Below, piece by piece: positions 48,801 to 52,690 of a stretch of DNA of 64,000 nt. The DNA is taken from NCBI GenBank assembly GCA_910589415.1, contig OU342632.1:35477637-35541636 (forward strand), written 5' to 3'. This DNA comes from Malachius bipustulatus (taxonomy: Eukaryota > Arthropoda > Insecta > Coleoptera > Melyridae). Made by a program: the position numbers and the translations under genes. Numbering within the stretch: the stretch's first letter is position 1; the number at the start of each line of letters is the position of its first letter. The notes under the pieces are model-generated. The model saw only the letters and a program-made list of their open reading frames with translations, ran no database searches and was not told where the DNA came from.

Positions 48801-51800
48801 AAGCCATAAAGTGAAAGCTATGTGTGGTAACTTATCCGTTAGGTAAGTTTGACATTTTTTTTCTATCACCATTTCTCTAATGGACTCGATCATTTACTTC
48901 AATATCAATTGCCGTCTAGAAAGTTTGTAAAACCCTTAATTAATCCAGCAACTCTTCAAATTACAGCTTTCCAAAGCTACTTCAAATGTCACAAAATGAA
49001 CCAAAAAAGTTATTTGTTTGCCTAGGCCGCAAAAGTATCATTTTACTGCTTCAGTATATTTTTTTATCATGTAAGCAGGTAGGTAAAATGAAAACAAAAA
49101 ATTATTTTTCCCAGCATCTTTTAACATTTGAAGCGGAAATAACGTCTTACCACTTAAGTATGGTGGCTCAATTAGGTCCCAAATTTATGCATTCTGTCCA
49201 TACCGAGATATGTTCACGCAAGAGTATCTGTTCAATGGTAAGTCCGCTTGTATGATGTACCTGATGGCTAGAAATGTACAAAGACCAATAATACCCCGGG
49301 AAAATGCTTCCTCATACTTTGGTTCATTAAGTGGGATTCGGACCACACTGCGATATTTATTCAGTTTTCACATAGGAGTGCCACTGGGGTCAACGCTTGA
49401 GACAGAACAAAATTTTAGTGACAAGAATTTTCCTCTTACTGTGGTAACTTCGAACGATATGTGTGTATCAATCAATCAATGGGGTTCTATCCATACTCTT
49501 ATTGATATACTTATAGGAGTACCACAGGGCTCAAAACATGGACCGTTAGTTTTCATCTTATACACTTTTAGATTTCGCTTCTAGTATCAACGGTGATTGT
49601 TACTTAACGCCTAAAATTTACCCCCAATAATCCCTAACTGCATCCATTGTAGGCTTTATAAAGAAGCAGGTTTCTGACTGGTTTAGAGCAAATCGGGTAT
49701 TTTATTTAATTAGGTTTTAATTAATAAGAGTTGCAAAATTGCCATGGGATACTGAACAAAATTACGTTGCTCTGTACAGAGAACGCCGATTTAAAGGATC
49801 TGAAAGAATTATTTTTCCCAAGAATGACTATAATATAAAAAAAATAGGTCTAAGAGGTAATTACAAGAGAGTTTATTTTTGCCCGCATGTAACGTCCTTT
49901 CAACAATAATTTGTTATTTATTGGACCACGAATGAACTGTCTCAGGGCGTCTTATTTTTATTGGACAATTCGATGGGTTCAATTGCCGCAGGAAAAACAA
50001 ATTGGAGCTTAGAAATACAACTTATGGGATGAAAAAATATGGCCCGATGTGATTCTCTATGCATCCGGGTCGACAAACGTTTTATTTTTCCAATGGGGCT
50101 TCTGTTGACATTCAGGATTGCTTTGTCGATGCTGCTTTGTTTCGTGTAGTAATCTGCAAAGTAGGCTTTCGTTTTATTGCAATAATTCAAAGTTAGGGTA
50201 AACTTTATGCGCTGTCACGATGTACCTACTTATATAAAATTTCTTGCACACTGCATTGATTTAGAGCCCAAAACTATTAGCAACATTTCTCATATTCTTC
50301 ATAGTAACTTTATCATAGACAGTTTTTCATCTTGATTCAGTTTTTTTTTTAATGCACTCATCTTTCCTACCTCATAGAATCCTTGATTGGAGGAGACTGC
50401 TTTGCAATTTATGTGCTTTTCATGAGACGAATGTTCAGTCAACTTCCTAAAAAAAAATTGATCTCCCGCCCTTCATTAAAACTGCGTTTATTTAGCGGAA
50501 AATAATTTAGCAGTCGTTGCTTCGTCTCTTGCGATGTCTCATTCTTTAAGCCTTATCTACCCTACAGAGATCTTCATCGTTTAGGATTAATTATTATTTG
50601 TGTTAGGAAATTACACCGTCCGACTCATTAACTTTTTCCCAACTTCTTAGGGAGCAGCTTCTCTTGTAGCAGTCGTAAAATTAGGTACATAATTATGGAC
50701 GATCATCCAAAAAGGAGTAACTTTTCGTTCACATCGCAACTCCTAATAATAATAATAAGTACATGGGGGAATTTTGAATTGACGTTGCGAGGAGTTGACG
50801 AGTTAACTACGACGATCATTAGTAAATAAAATAAAAAATAAATTAAATAATGTTGAATAGTTAAAAAGAAAATCACATTTCAGGCTTGTCTCGGTGGCTT
50901 GCACCCCAGTCCCGGACGCACTCAACCCTTGCGAAGACATCATGGGGGTCCAATGGCTTCGCGTCTCCGTCTGGTTCGTGGTGGTTCTTGCCGTGGTCGG
51001 GAACCTGGCGGTCATAACAGTTGTATTACTAGCAGGAGGGGAATTGACCGTATCCAGATTTCTCATATGTAATCTAGCCTTTGCAGACCTCTGTATGGGG
51101 CTGTATCTCCTCCTGATCGCTTCAATGGATGTGCATAGTGCTGGAGTTTACTTCAATGTTGCCTATGATTGGCAGTATGGTAAGTTTTCTTCTTCTTCTT
51201 AACAAGTTACTTAAGCGATTTAAAATATTATTCCCTAGGTATCGGATGTAGGATGGCTGGTTTCTTGACAGTCTTTGCAAGTCACCTATCCATATTCACC
51301 CTAACTTTGGTAACCATAGAAAGATGGTTTGCCATCACTCACGCTATCCATTTAACCAGGAGATTGAGACTGCGCGCTGCAGCTTGGACCATGCTTGGTG
51401 GTTGGATGTATTCAGCATTGATAGCGGCCTTGCCACTTCTTGGAGTTTCCAACTATAGCAGCACCAGGTGAGTTTCAAACTTGACCATGTACGTCTTGAG
51501 TGAACTTGATTTTTCCAGTATCTGTCTTCCGATGCAAGTGGATAACGTGGTGGATAAGGCGTATCTCTACCATCTGATCATCAGTAACGGTGTGGCTTTC
51601 GGGTTGATTGTCTTTTGCTACGCCCAGATCTATCTTTCTTTGGGGTACGAGACCAGGCACTCGACGACTCGAGGTGAAATGACTATTGCGAAAAAGATGG
51701 CTCTCTTGATCTTCACCGATTTCGCCACGTTTGCTCCCATAGCGTTCTTCGGGCTGACTGCTCTGGCCGGGTATCCCCTGATCGGGGTCACCAGGAGTAA

Positions 51801-52125
51801 GATACTGCTGGTTTTCTTCTATCCGTTGAACGCCTGCGCCAATCCTTACCTTTATGCGATTATGACGAGTCAATATAGGAGGGATTTTTTTATACTGCTA
51901 GCTAGGTAAGTGGGATTGAGTTTCTTTGAGTGGAGGATTGAAGGTTTACTAATAAATAGTGTTATATTTTTTCTAAGCAGGTTGGGTTTGTGTACGAAGA
52001 AAGCGAGACAGTATACGATCACCACGACGCTCCCGGCGTCGAACAACTCCCATCCGATGCCCCTTTTAGCCAAAACTAACGGGAAAATGCAGAATTCTAA
52101 AACTACGGAGATAGACGAAGTATAA
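2..52125 (+). CDS. LGR1-like glycoprotein hormone receptor (type A LGR), 3' part of gene, 11 exons
   Basis: Spliced coding sequence: 2-33, 16267-16332, 20263-20331, 23836-23910, 39106-39223, 39290-39501, 48600-48842, 50884-51179, 51239-51467, 51519-51905, 51981-52125. All junctions are GT-AG, phases match at every join, and the total is 1872 bases (623 residues plus TAA). The protein has LRRs in one-repeat exons, a C-terminal LRR flank, a hinge opening with HCCAF and closing with [16 protein letters not shown], and seven membrane helices. Family knowledge: this layout is that of FSH/LH/TSH receptors and invertebrate LGR1, plasma-membrane receptors that couple to Gs; the insect ligand is thought to be the GPA2/GPB5 dimer. 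The AFNGSQ repeat and the CCAF hinge favour type A over the type B bursicon receptor. The signal peptide and first LRRs are outside the window. The symbol is left empty because orthology is inferred from motifs only. Confidence 0.93.
34..907. other. Intron sequence, no gene seen
   Basis: Start of the 16.2-kb LGR1 intron. AT-rich single-copy-looking sequence with short GA/CT runs near 580 and 655. No coding or element signal that I can support. Confidence 0.6.
908..1768. mobile_element. PIF/Harbinger DNA transposon, internally deleted
   Basis: Terminal inverted repeats begin aaaggcgggttctcattagt at 908 and return as the reverse complement ending at about 1768; similarity extends inward about 50 bases, including ttgatcaat and attgattctatg. 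The interior carries the N-terminal part of a Harbinger-type nuclease on the minus strand. At 860 bases it is far shorter than an autonomous element (usually about 3 kb with two ORFs). No clean three-base target duplication could be confirmed. Confidence 0.82.
1205..1630 (-). pseudogene. Harbinger (HARBI1-like) transposase, N-terminal fragment
   Basis: The 141-residue minus-strand ORF starts MAAKKK and contains [12 protein letters not shown], then [20 protein letters not shown] and [19 protein letters not shown]. This is the N-terminal block of PIF/Harbinger DDE nucleases. Intact proteins run to about 350-400 residues with the catalytic D, D, E downstream. Here the frame leaves the family after VPKN and ends, so the catalytic core is absent. 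It cannot encode an active transposase, though the ends could be mobilised in trans. Confidence 0.85.
1769..2272. other. Intron sequence, no gene seen
   Basis: AT-rich spacer between the Harbinger relic and the first fold-back element. No ORF or repeat that I can support. Confidence 0.5.
2273..3022. mobile_element. Fold-back (long-TIR) element, TA-flanked
   Basis: Starts CAGGGTGTCCCAAGATTTC after TA (2271-2272) and ends with the reverse complement before TA (3023-3024). The arms, about 2273-2580 and 2713-3022, are near-perfect inverted copies of about 308 bases around a unique loop of about 130 bases. A TA duplication and CAGGGTG ends suggest a non-autonomous Tc1/mariner-type element. No transposase is present. 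Confidence 0.9.
3023..4070. other. Intron sequence, no gene seen
   Basis: No convincing gene. Around 3200-3480 the sequence is less AT-rich, with AATAAA near 3317 and several CpG-containing words. This could be an old LTR or unrecognised element, but I cannot define ends. Confidence 0.35.
4581..4670. repeat. Internal palindrome inside the 4071-5577 element
   Basis: The stretch 4581-4619 (aatgaaggctattaatacgc onward) pairs with 4635-4670 (ending gcgtattaatagccatt). The loop is GC-rich (cgagccgtaggcgag). It may be a small element inserted in the larger one, or a structural part of it. Confidence 0.75.
5341..5394. repeat. Perfect 14-bp stem hairpin
   Basis: accagtgctttaat at 5341-5354 is exactly reversed and complemented at 5381-5394, with a 26-base AT-rich loop. 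Confidence 0.85.
5578..6310. other. Intron sequence with a GC-rich hairpin
   Basis: Mostly AT-rich with no ORF of note. Positions 6112-6199 form a GC-rich imperfect hairpin (attaccgcgtgtcgtgc against gcacgatgcggtaat) unlike its surroundings. Nothing else recognised. Confidence 0.5.
6311..6509. mobile_element. Short MITE-like element with 43-bp inverted ends
   Basis: Left arm 6311-6353 (gccagtattataaaggccca...) and right arm 6467-6509 are inverted copies with a few mismatches. The AT-rich middle is about 113 bases with no ORF. Family not recognised. Confidence 0.8.
6510..7796. other. Intron sequence, no gene seen
   Basis: AT-rich, no recognised coding or structural element apart from an (AG)n run near 7760-7776 that abuts the 3' end of the retroelement relic downstream. 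Confidence 0.5.
7797..9190 (-). pseudogene. Non-LTR retrotransposon relic (RNase H and C-terminal zinc knuckle)
   Basis: Read on the minus strand from 9190 to 7797, broken frames give in order: the RT thumb motif [19 protein letters not shown] (about 9110-9010), an RNase H start ([14 protein letters not shown], then [13 protein letters not shown], about 8730-8560), the RNase H end [13 protein letters not shown] (about 8440), and the C-terminal [14 protein letters not shown]...[17 protein letters not shown] block (8210-7990). The order matches the 3' half of R1/Jockey-type ORF2 proteins that carry an RNase H. Several frameshifts and stops show it is dead. Confidence 0.87.
8964..8986. repeat. 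(CT)n microsatellite
   Basis: About 22 bases of uninterrupted CT dinucleotide inside the retroelement relic. Confidence 0.9.
9191..11322. other. Intron sequence, no gene seen
   Basis: Opens at a C homopolymer (about 9198-9208). The rest is AT-rich with no coding region, hairpin or repeat that I can support. Confidence 0.5.
11323..11430. mobile_element. Truncated left end related to the 4071 element
   Basis: Begins CAGGTTGGTCTATCACTTAT after TA and follows the left end of the 4071-5577 element for about 100 bases (tagtggaaaattgaagttta, then ttgaaac-like and ctgtgattaat segments). No right end is found. Confidence 0.65.
11511..11595 (+). repeat. tRNA-like sequence, possible SINE head
   Basis: ggagctcagcggagttagag is a plausible A box and ctggatttaaatcccag a plausible B box/T arm about 45 bases on, the spacing of a tRNA. 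The arms do not fold into a clean functional tRNA. No poly-A tail can be defined because the large fold-back element begins at 11628. A tRNA pseudogene or SINE head is the best reading. Confidence 0.4.
11628..14412. mobile_element. Giant fold-back element (2.8 kb), TA-flanked
   Basis: Starts CAGGGTGATCA after TA (11626-11627) and ends GAACACCTG before TA (14413-14414). About 11770-12740 is the inverted copy of about 12795-13750, with the axis near 12760 in a loop containing ctctcacagacacacac. Translating either arm gives the same spurious peptide ([12 protein letters not shown]), a by-product of the symmetry. The right arm has about 500 extra bases (13770-14285) with no left partner, so one arm lost or gained DNA after the palindrome formed. 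No transposase ORF is seen. Confidence 0.9.
14413..14852. other. Intron sequence, no gene seen
   Basis: AT-rich. A TTAGGGTGTTTCAAAACATG start near 14416 resembles a fold-back end, but no partner was found. Confidence 0.4.
14853..15207 (-). mobile_element. Possible solo LTR
   Basis: Read on the minus strand this has a TATAAG box (reverse complement at about 15141-15146), a GA-rich transcribed stretch, then AATAAAGACCTTGTATTATT (about 14910-14895). That is the order expected for U3-R-U5. Possible ends are TGTGACTAG at 15207 and GAACATAACA near 14853, but no matching target duplication is visible. It could instead be a promoter-like piece of another element. Confidence 0.4.
15208..16266. other. 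Intron sequence, no gene seen
   Basis: A CRE-like tgacgtca lies at about 15546. The last 30 bases before the exon hold a normal polypyrimidine tract. No other feature supported. Confidence 0.5.
16267..16332 (+). CDS. LGR1 LRR exon (66 nt)
   Basis: Exon between tttttcag and gtaagt, phase 2 at both ends. It encodes [18 protein letters not shown] and onward, one leucine-rich repeat of 22 residues. Exons of 66-75 bases each holding one LRR are the hallmark of LGR genes. The exon is too short for ordinary ORF calling. Confidence 0.88.
16797..17183 (-). pseudogene. R1-like ORF2 C-terminal fragment
   Basis: 128 open codons on the minus strand. They hold the TGHG...LHHF motif and a CPYC...H...C knuckle typical of the last domain of R1-clade ORF2 proteins. 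The downstream C-run near 16720 and short tail are probably 3' UTR. Confidence 0.85.
17650..18528. mobile_element. Outer fold-back element inserted in the RT gene
   Basis: Begins CAGGGTTATTCACGGTATAC after TA (17648-17649) and ends as the reverse complement before TA (18529-18530). Its two arms (17650-17771 and 18407-18528) are about 122 bases each and almost perfect inverted copies meeting at a central TA. That centre is occupied by a second fold-back element. Retrotransposon coding sequence resumes on both sides. Confidence 0.93.
17774..18404. mobile_element. Inner fold-back element at the axis of the outer one
   Basis: Begins CAGGGTGTCCCAAAAGCATG after TA (17772-17773) and ends as its reverse complement before TA (18405-18406). 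Arms are about 260 bases with a loop of about 95 bases. The loop contains tcaccctgta at about 18114-18123, a third element-end-like word. Confidence 0.93.
20263..20331 (+). CDS. LGR1 LRR exon (69 nt)
   Basis: Exon preceded by a long T-rich tract ending tttttcag and followed by gtgagt; phase 2 to phase 2. The frame reads [19 protein letters not shown] and then IAKL. The AFNGSQ piece corresponds to the AFNGT segment of vertebrate gonadotropin receptors, which places this repeat near the end of the LRR domain. Confidence 0.92.
20332..21479. other. Intron sequence, no gene seen
   Basis: AT-rich single-copy-looking DNA after the second LRR exon. No ORF or repeat that I can support before the array at about 21480. 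Confidence 0.5.
21480..23240. repeat. Tandem array, unit about 298 bp
   Basis: The word cgctacg recurs at 21901, 22200, 22495 and 22903, with ggggtctctttgcattagtc and agccaaaatgtttgggcttg in the same order each time. The first units are about 299 and 295 bases apart; later ones are shortened, rearranged and more diverged. Degraded units extend to both sides. No coding potential. Confidence 0.88.
23241..23835. other. Intron sequence, no gene seen
   Basis: AT-rich sequence between the 298-bp array and the third LRR exon. A 64-codon plus-strand ORF at 23274 has no recognisable motif and is taken as chance. Confidence 0.5.
23836..23910 (+). CDS. LGR1 LRR exon (75 nt)
   Basis: Exon between ttttcag and gtaagt, phase 2 to phase 2. 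It encodes [19 protein letters not shown] and then RSLIEL, a repeat with the L..N..L.EL..DAF pattern equivalent to the NNLEELP repeat of vertebrate relatives. Confidence 0.93.
24018..24254 (-). pseudogene. Possible non-LTR C-terminal zinc-knuckle remnant
   Basis: A minus-strand 78-codon ORF reads [16 protein letters not shown] and then TIDHFFLGC, giving CPLC...H....C. This resembles the CCHC block at the end of many non-LTR ORF2 proteins. No RT sequence is found beside it, so the call is tentative. Confidence 0.35.
24255..24789. other. Intron sequence, no gene seen
   Basis: AT-rich intron DNA leading into the satellite array; nothing recognised. Confidence 0.5.
24790..28860. repeat. Satellite-like array with higher-order units
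   Basis: The word tttttgagatacgtc (with variants) recurs more than 20 times at spacings of mostly 100-190 bases. Each is followed by a tcaaaaaattgttttcct-like segment, a purine tract and gtgaaaac-gttcttaaaa. Above this, a block of about 1200 bases is duplicated: cgagttcttaaaacgtccgt occurs at 24929 and 26129, and the 25829 segment recurs at 27021. Within 27360-28260 a block of about 448 bases repeats. Short ORFs inside are chance products of the repeat. Confidence 0.9.
28861..30262. other. Intron sequence, no gene seen
   Basis: Single-copy-looking AT-rich DNA beyond the satellite. No coding signal. An unpaired fold-back-type end CAGGGTGATTTTTTG begins at 30263. Confidence 0.5.
30491..30644. 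repeat. Inverted repeat, about 31-bp arms
   Basis: aataacgttttctgaacaac (30491 on) pairs with the reverse complement ending 30644, with a few mismatches. The loop of about 92 bases includes accactggtggtggt. Probably part of a decayed fold-back element. Confidence 0.75.
31725..33318. mobile_element. TA-flanked element inserted in the 590-bp repeat
   Basis: Left end CAGGGTGTCTCATACAACTT after TA (31723-31724). The right end is the imperfect reverse complement AAGTTTTATGAGACTCCCTG (ending 33318) before TA. The uninterrupted repeat copy at about 31140 shows the empty site. It contains another element at 32641-33256. Confidence 0.88.
32641..33256. mobile_element. Nested TA-flanked MITE with 28-bp perfect ends
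   Basis: CAGGGTGATCCCGAAATGGC begins at 32641 after TA, and the exact reverse complement ends at 33256 before TA. The terminal repeat is 28 bases, ending GGACACGG. Just before it, aaccctgta (to 32638) looks like the right end of a further element, so the junction reads accctgtatacagggtg. Confidence 0.9.
33880..35270. repeat. Tandem repeat, unit about 645 bp
   Basis: gcacggtttctgg occurs at 34032 and 34682, and aataagccag-ggcgtgggtagg at about 34297 and 34939, with the intervening words in the same order. A third, partial copy starts near 35226. Units include acagggtgtcc / acaggatgtcc and AAAATGGCGG blocks, so a fold-back element end was amplified with the unit. Confidence 0.85.
36945..37255 (+). 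pseudogene. 3' end of a non-LTR retrotransposon (CR1/Jockey-like)
   Basis: Frame 36962-37156 reads [20 protein letters not shown], then [11 protein letters not shown] and [17 protein letters not shown], and stops at 37154-37156. The FNKLP-like, LK.YL and YS..EYL pieces are the usual C-terminus of these RT proteins. A short 3' UTR with AATAAA (about 37248) leads straight into the (TTCTA)n tail. Only the last 65 codons were inserted, a typical 5'-truncated copy. Confidence 0.8.
37256..37322. repeat. (TTCTA)n microsatellite tail
   Basis: About 13 copies of the pentamer ttcta directly after the retrotransposon 3' UTR, acting as its 3' tail instead of poly-A. Confidence 0.95.
37461..39105. other. 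Intron sequence with a 17-base G run
   Basis: AT-rich intron DNA. Positions 37857-37873 are 17 consecutive G. Two pieces resembling the 540-bp repeat recur in inverted form near 38435-38510 (aactactgagataatgagga). The last 30 bases hold a T-rich tract for the exon at 39106. No gene seen. Confidence 0.5.
39106..39223 (+). CDS. LGR1 C-terminal LRR flank exon (118 nt)
   Basis: Exon from attttag to gtagtt, entering in phase 2 and leaving in phase 0. It reads [20 protein letters not shown] and continues to the segment [11 protein letters not shown]. This is the S.T.I.SLP..GL.....L family pattern that closes the LRR domain of type A LGRs. It is only 66 bases from the hinge exon. Confidence 0.94.
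39290..39501 (+). CDS. LGR1 hinge exon 1 (CCAF motif, polybasic site)
   Basis: Exon from tttttttag to gtaagt, phase 0 to phase 2. It starts [19 protein letters not shown], the conserved double-cysteine start of the LGR hinge. Further on a run RKRKRNIR is followed by an acidic stretch, a possible proprotein-convertase site. The exon ends ...EEKT and contributes two bases of the next codon. Confidence 0.93.
39547..41237 (-). CDS. Cysteine-rich repeat protein (CxCxxCxCxxC modules), nested in LGR1 intron
   Basis: Minus-strand frame open from an acceptor (cttccag) at 41238 to the stop at 39547, about 563 codons and roughly 70 cysteines. Ten exact CxCxxCxCxxC modules (for example [11 protein letters not shown]) plus variants are separated by Pro/Ser/Asn-rich linkers. 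After a Pro/Ala-rich stretch, the last 45 residues form a basic coiled coil ([18 protein letters not shown]). There is no signal peptide in the visible part. There is no ATG in frame before the coiled coil, so translation must begin in an upstream exon. Function unknown. The spacing could bind metal, as in metallothionein-like proteins, or form disulfides, as in sperm structural proteins. Neither is shown. It lies antisense in the hinge intron, starting 46 bases past the LGR1 exon at 39290-39501. Confidence 0.85.
40270..40610. repeat. 108-bp coding tandem repeat
   Basis: acacattgcaagcaatc recurs at 40283, 40391 and 40498, spacing 108, with nearly identical sequence between. Each unit encodes 36 residues: one cysteine module plus the linker [15 protein letters not shown] and its follow-on. 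Length-variable alleles are expected here. Confidence 0.93.
41350..41353 (-). CDS. Proposed 4-base coding exon 1 of the cysteine-rich gene
   Basis: On the minus strand ATGA is followed by gtatgt, a good donor. Joining it to the acceptor at 41238 across 112 bases completes a threonine codon and gives M-T-D-F-C-D-C. The phase fits and no other ATG with a matching donor was noticed nearby. This is inference; a longer first exon further upstream is possible. Confidence 0.35.
41354..41773. other. Intron sequence; presumed 5' flank of the cysteine-rich gene
   Basis: AT-rich, no ORF. If the proposed first exon is right, this would hold the minus-strand promoter, but no box stands out. Confidence 0.4.
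41774..42891. mobile_element. TIR element, about 1.1 kb
   Basis: Left end CAGGATGGCC after TA (41772-41773). The right end is an imperfect reverse complement ending near 42891 (catcctt before TA). Inverted similarity extends about 150 bases, including ttcgaaggacattc (about 41867) against gaatgtcccccttcgaa (about 42783). A GC-richer interior at 42400-42560 has no recognisable gene. Confidence 0.72.
42892..43440. other. Intron sequence, no gene seen
   Basis: Contains a short direct repeat (attgtctattattgtctatt, about 42912). A 60-codon ORF at 43045 has no recognised motif. Confidence 0.45.
43441..44990. repeat. Tandem array, unit about 270-336 bp, five copies
   Basis: gacagcaaaaag-type words recur at about 43487, 43823, 44093, 44424 and 44729. 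Each is followed by aagtgctctggaaggaggac-tatcg, then ctcaaaaac, gattgtcaagagctgcga and gggtagtagagc. A cccattaggcaaaa segment ends most units. No ORF spans the units. Confidence 0.9.
44991..45640. other. Intron sequence, no gene seen
   Basis: A-rich DNA beyond the array; no ORF or repeat recognised. Confidence 0.5.
45641..46280. mobile_element. GC-rich LTR-like insertion
   Basis: Composition jumps to GC-rich in an AT-rich intron, especially 45940-46210 (gctcgtccgccggcttgtcc, ccccccgggtcag). On the minus strand a TGTAACAAGG start at about 46277, AATAAA words near 45900 and 45670, and a ...GCGCGACA end near 45650 would suit a solo LTR. No target duplication could be matched and no coding motif is present. 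Confidence 0.35.
46281..47056. other. Intron sequence, 3' flank of the 237-residue gene
   Basis: AT-rich, no ORF. On the minus strand AATAAA-type words occur downstream of the stop at 47057 (for example near 46945), suitable for polyadenylation. Confidence 0.4.
47057..47770 (-). CDS. Cysteine-containing coiled-coil protein, single exon, nested in LGR1 intron
   Basis: Complete 237-codon ORF from ATG at 47770 to TAA at 47057. Residues about 10-50 form a coiled coil ([19 protein letters not shown]). Then a basic Ser-rich stretch leads to [31 protein letters not shown] and DCNCN, six CxC-type clusters. A helical C-terminus ([19 protein letters not shown]) follows. There is no signal peptide or membrane helix. 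Unrecognised family. The CxC pairs and coiled coil echo the gene at 39547 in the same intron and on the same strand. A cytoplasmic structural or metal-binding role is possible but not shown. Confidence 0.8.
   Translation of the reverse strand: MTSCPIQNIQAWEEITQNYTEKINQLENRKFDLQCRVEALQRILEERSDSPARDKCNFPSFSPSGDRNFPSRSKKSKTNNDSKCPCKNCPYKAKSDGASCDCICRRMSTLDEDSTEPSSSSSICVCNNKARETPPSVMRNDSSFCICNKEPTRVPEKCTCIVIPPPPENKCNEKLDKLLELIERTAPAVLGPENIKKDCNCNEVIDKVENAVKERIMPVVDGMLGKKETPVDELWSK
47771..48155. other. 5' flank of the 237-residue gene, no other gene seen
   Basis: Presumed minus-strand promoter region. No clear TATA or initiator stands out. Confidence 0.4.
48156..48510. repeat. Dispersed repeat, copy 1
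   Basis: Starts near CAGGGTGCTTTAAAATTATT after TA. The part 48325-48500 (ccatccactactagatggcg onward, to ggtgaaacagtgct) matches 57090-57270 in the same orientation with many substitutions. Two diverged copies of one interspersed family; type unknown. Confidence 0.75.
48600..48842 (+). CDS. LGR1 hinge exon 2
   Basis: Exon from atttcag to gtaagt, phase 2 to phase 2, 243 bases without a stop. It encodes a hydrophilic, histidine- and acid-rich spacer with two N-glycosylation sequons (NAT, NLS). It ends KAMCGNLSV, whose cysteine matches the hinge cysteine just before the first helix in related receptors. The central sequence is poorly conserved, as expected for hinges. Confidence 0.86.
48843..49369. 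other. Intron sequence, no gene seen
   Basis: AT-rich. An 89-codon ORF at 48986 shows no recognisable motif. Confidence 0.45.
49370..49740 (+). pseudogene. Reverse transcriptase remnant (non-LTR)
   Basis: Plus-strand frames include [17 protein letters not shown] at about 49517-49563, the GVPQGS..GPL RT motif. An upstream degenerate IGVPLGS lies near 49375, and [10 protein letters not shown] at about 49668 matches the W...N.L segment after the YADD box. The YADD box itself and flanking domains are lost. Confidence 0.72.
49741..50883. other. Intron sequence, no gene seen
   Basis: AT-rich single-copy-looking DNA up to the first seven-helix exon. No supported feature. Confidence 0.5.
50884..51179 (+). 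CDS. LGR1 exon: hinge end, TM1-TM2, start of TM3 loop
   Basis: Exon from atttcag to gtaagt, phase 2 to phase 1. It opens ...[17 protein letters not shown], the signature just outside helix 1 of glycoprotein-hormone receptors. Helix 1 carries GN (class A position 1.50). Helix 2 has the LAFAD motif followed by [12 protein letters not shown]. The first extracellular loop ends AYDWQYG, where the intron falls. Confidence 0.97.
51239..51467 (+). CDS. LGR1 exon: TM3-TM4
   Basis: Exon from cctag to gtgagt, phase 1 to phase 2. It has [17 protein letters not shown] at the top of helix 3, with the conserved disulfide cysteine. Helix 3 ends ERWFAI, the ERW form of the DRY switch typical of this receptor family. 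Helix 4 contains [20 protein letters not shown]. Confidence 0.97.
51519..51905 (+). CDS. LGR1 exon: TM5-TM7
   Basis: Exon from ttccag to gtaagt after a 51-base intron; phase 2 to phase 2. It starts SICLPM (second loop cysteine, disulfide partner of helix 3). Helix 6 reads [20 protein letters not shown], which carries the FTDF...AP signature of this family. Helix 7 has [13 protein letters not shown] (NPxxY). Confidence 0.97.
51981..52125 (+). CDS. LGR1 last coding exon: cytoplasmic tail
   Basis: Exon from taagcag to the TAA at 52123-52125. It encodes a 48-residue tail starting [13 protein letters not shown], with a cysteine suited to palmitoylation near the start and many Ser/Thr. It ends TEIDEV. 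The tail is short compared with vertebrate relatives. Confidence 0.9.
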
Positions 52126-52690
52126 GTGATTTTAGAGAGTAGTGATATTTTGTTATAAAACTTAAAAGCAGTATTATAAATTATTTGAAACTTTTAATTA
52201 TTATAGCAGGTCTCTGCTCTGCCAGCAGGAGTCTGACGCCATAAAAATTCAAATTATATTTGAAACGGAAAAGAAAGAAAACTAAAACAATTTTCAGCAG
52301 TGAGTTATCCGGGAACGCCTTTTTTCAATAAGATTCTTTATGAAATGTTAGATTAGGGATCAGTCTCTTAAACTTACCTGAAAATAAATAATTAGTCTTA
52401 GCTGTTGTTCTGAAGATGGAGATTAATATGTGCATCTTATATTTTATAAGCATAAAACGGCGTCAGGCTCGATAAGGGAAAAGTTGTGGCATAGTTAACT
52501 TAATGAGTTTAATTTTTTTAAATTTAACAATTTCTATGGTGCCATATTTTGTCTTCCTTGTTAAAAAAAATTCAACTCCCTATGTGTTACGTGTAGTAAT
52601 TTCTTAAGAAAATTGTAATTTTGATGTAAATGTTTCACTAGAATTCTGCAAGTTGCACCAAAACGTTTAAATAAAATGTCTGAGTAGTTG
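52126..52690 (+). other. Probable LGR1 3' untranslated region
   Basis: AT-rich sequence directly after the stop codon with no ORF. AATAAA hexamers occur at about 52383 and at 52670-52675; either could set the transcript end. The exact cleavage site cannot be seen. Confidence 0.5.

Noticed and set aside
50803..51066. Minus-strand 87-residue ORF and a 132-residue ORF at 51475-51873
   Set aside because: Antisense shadows of the receptor helices.
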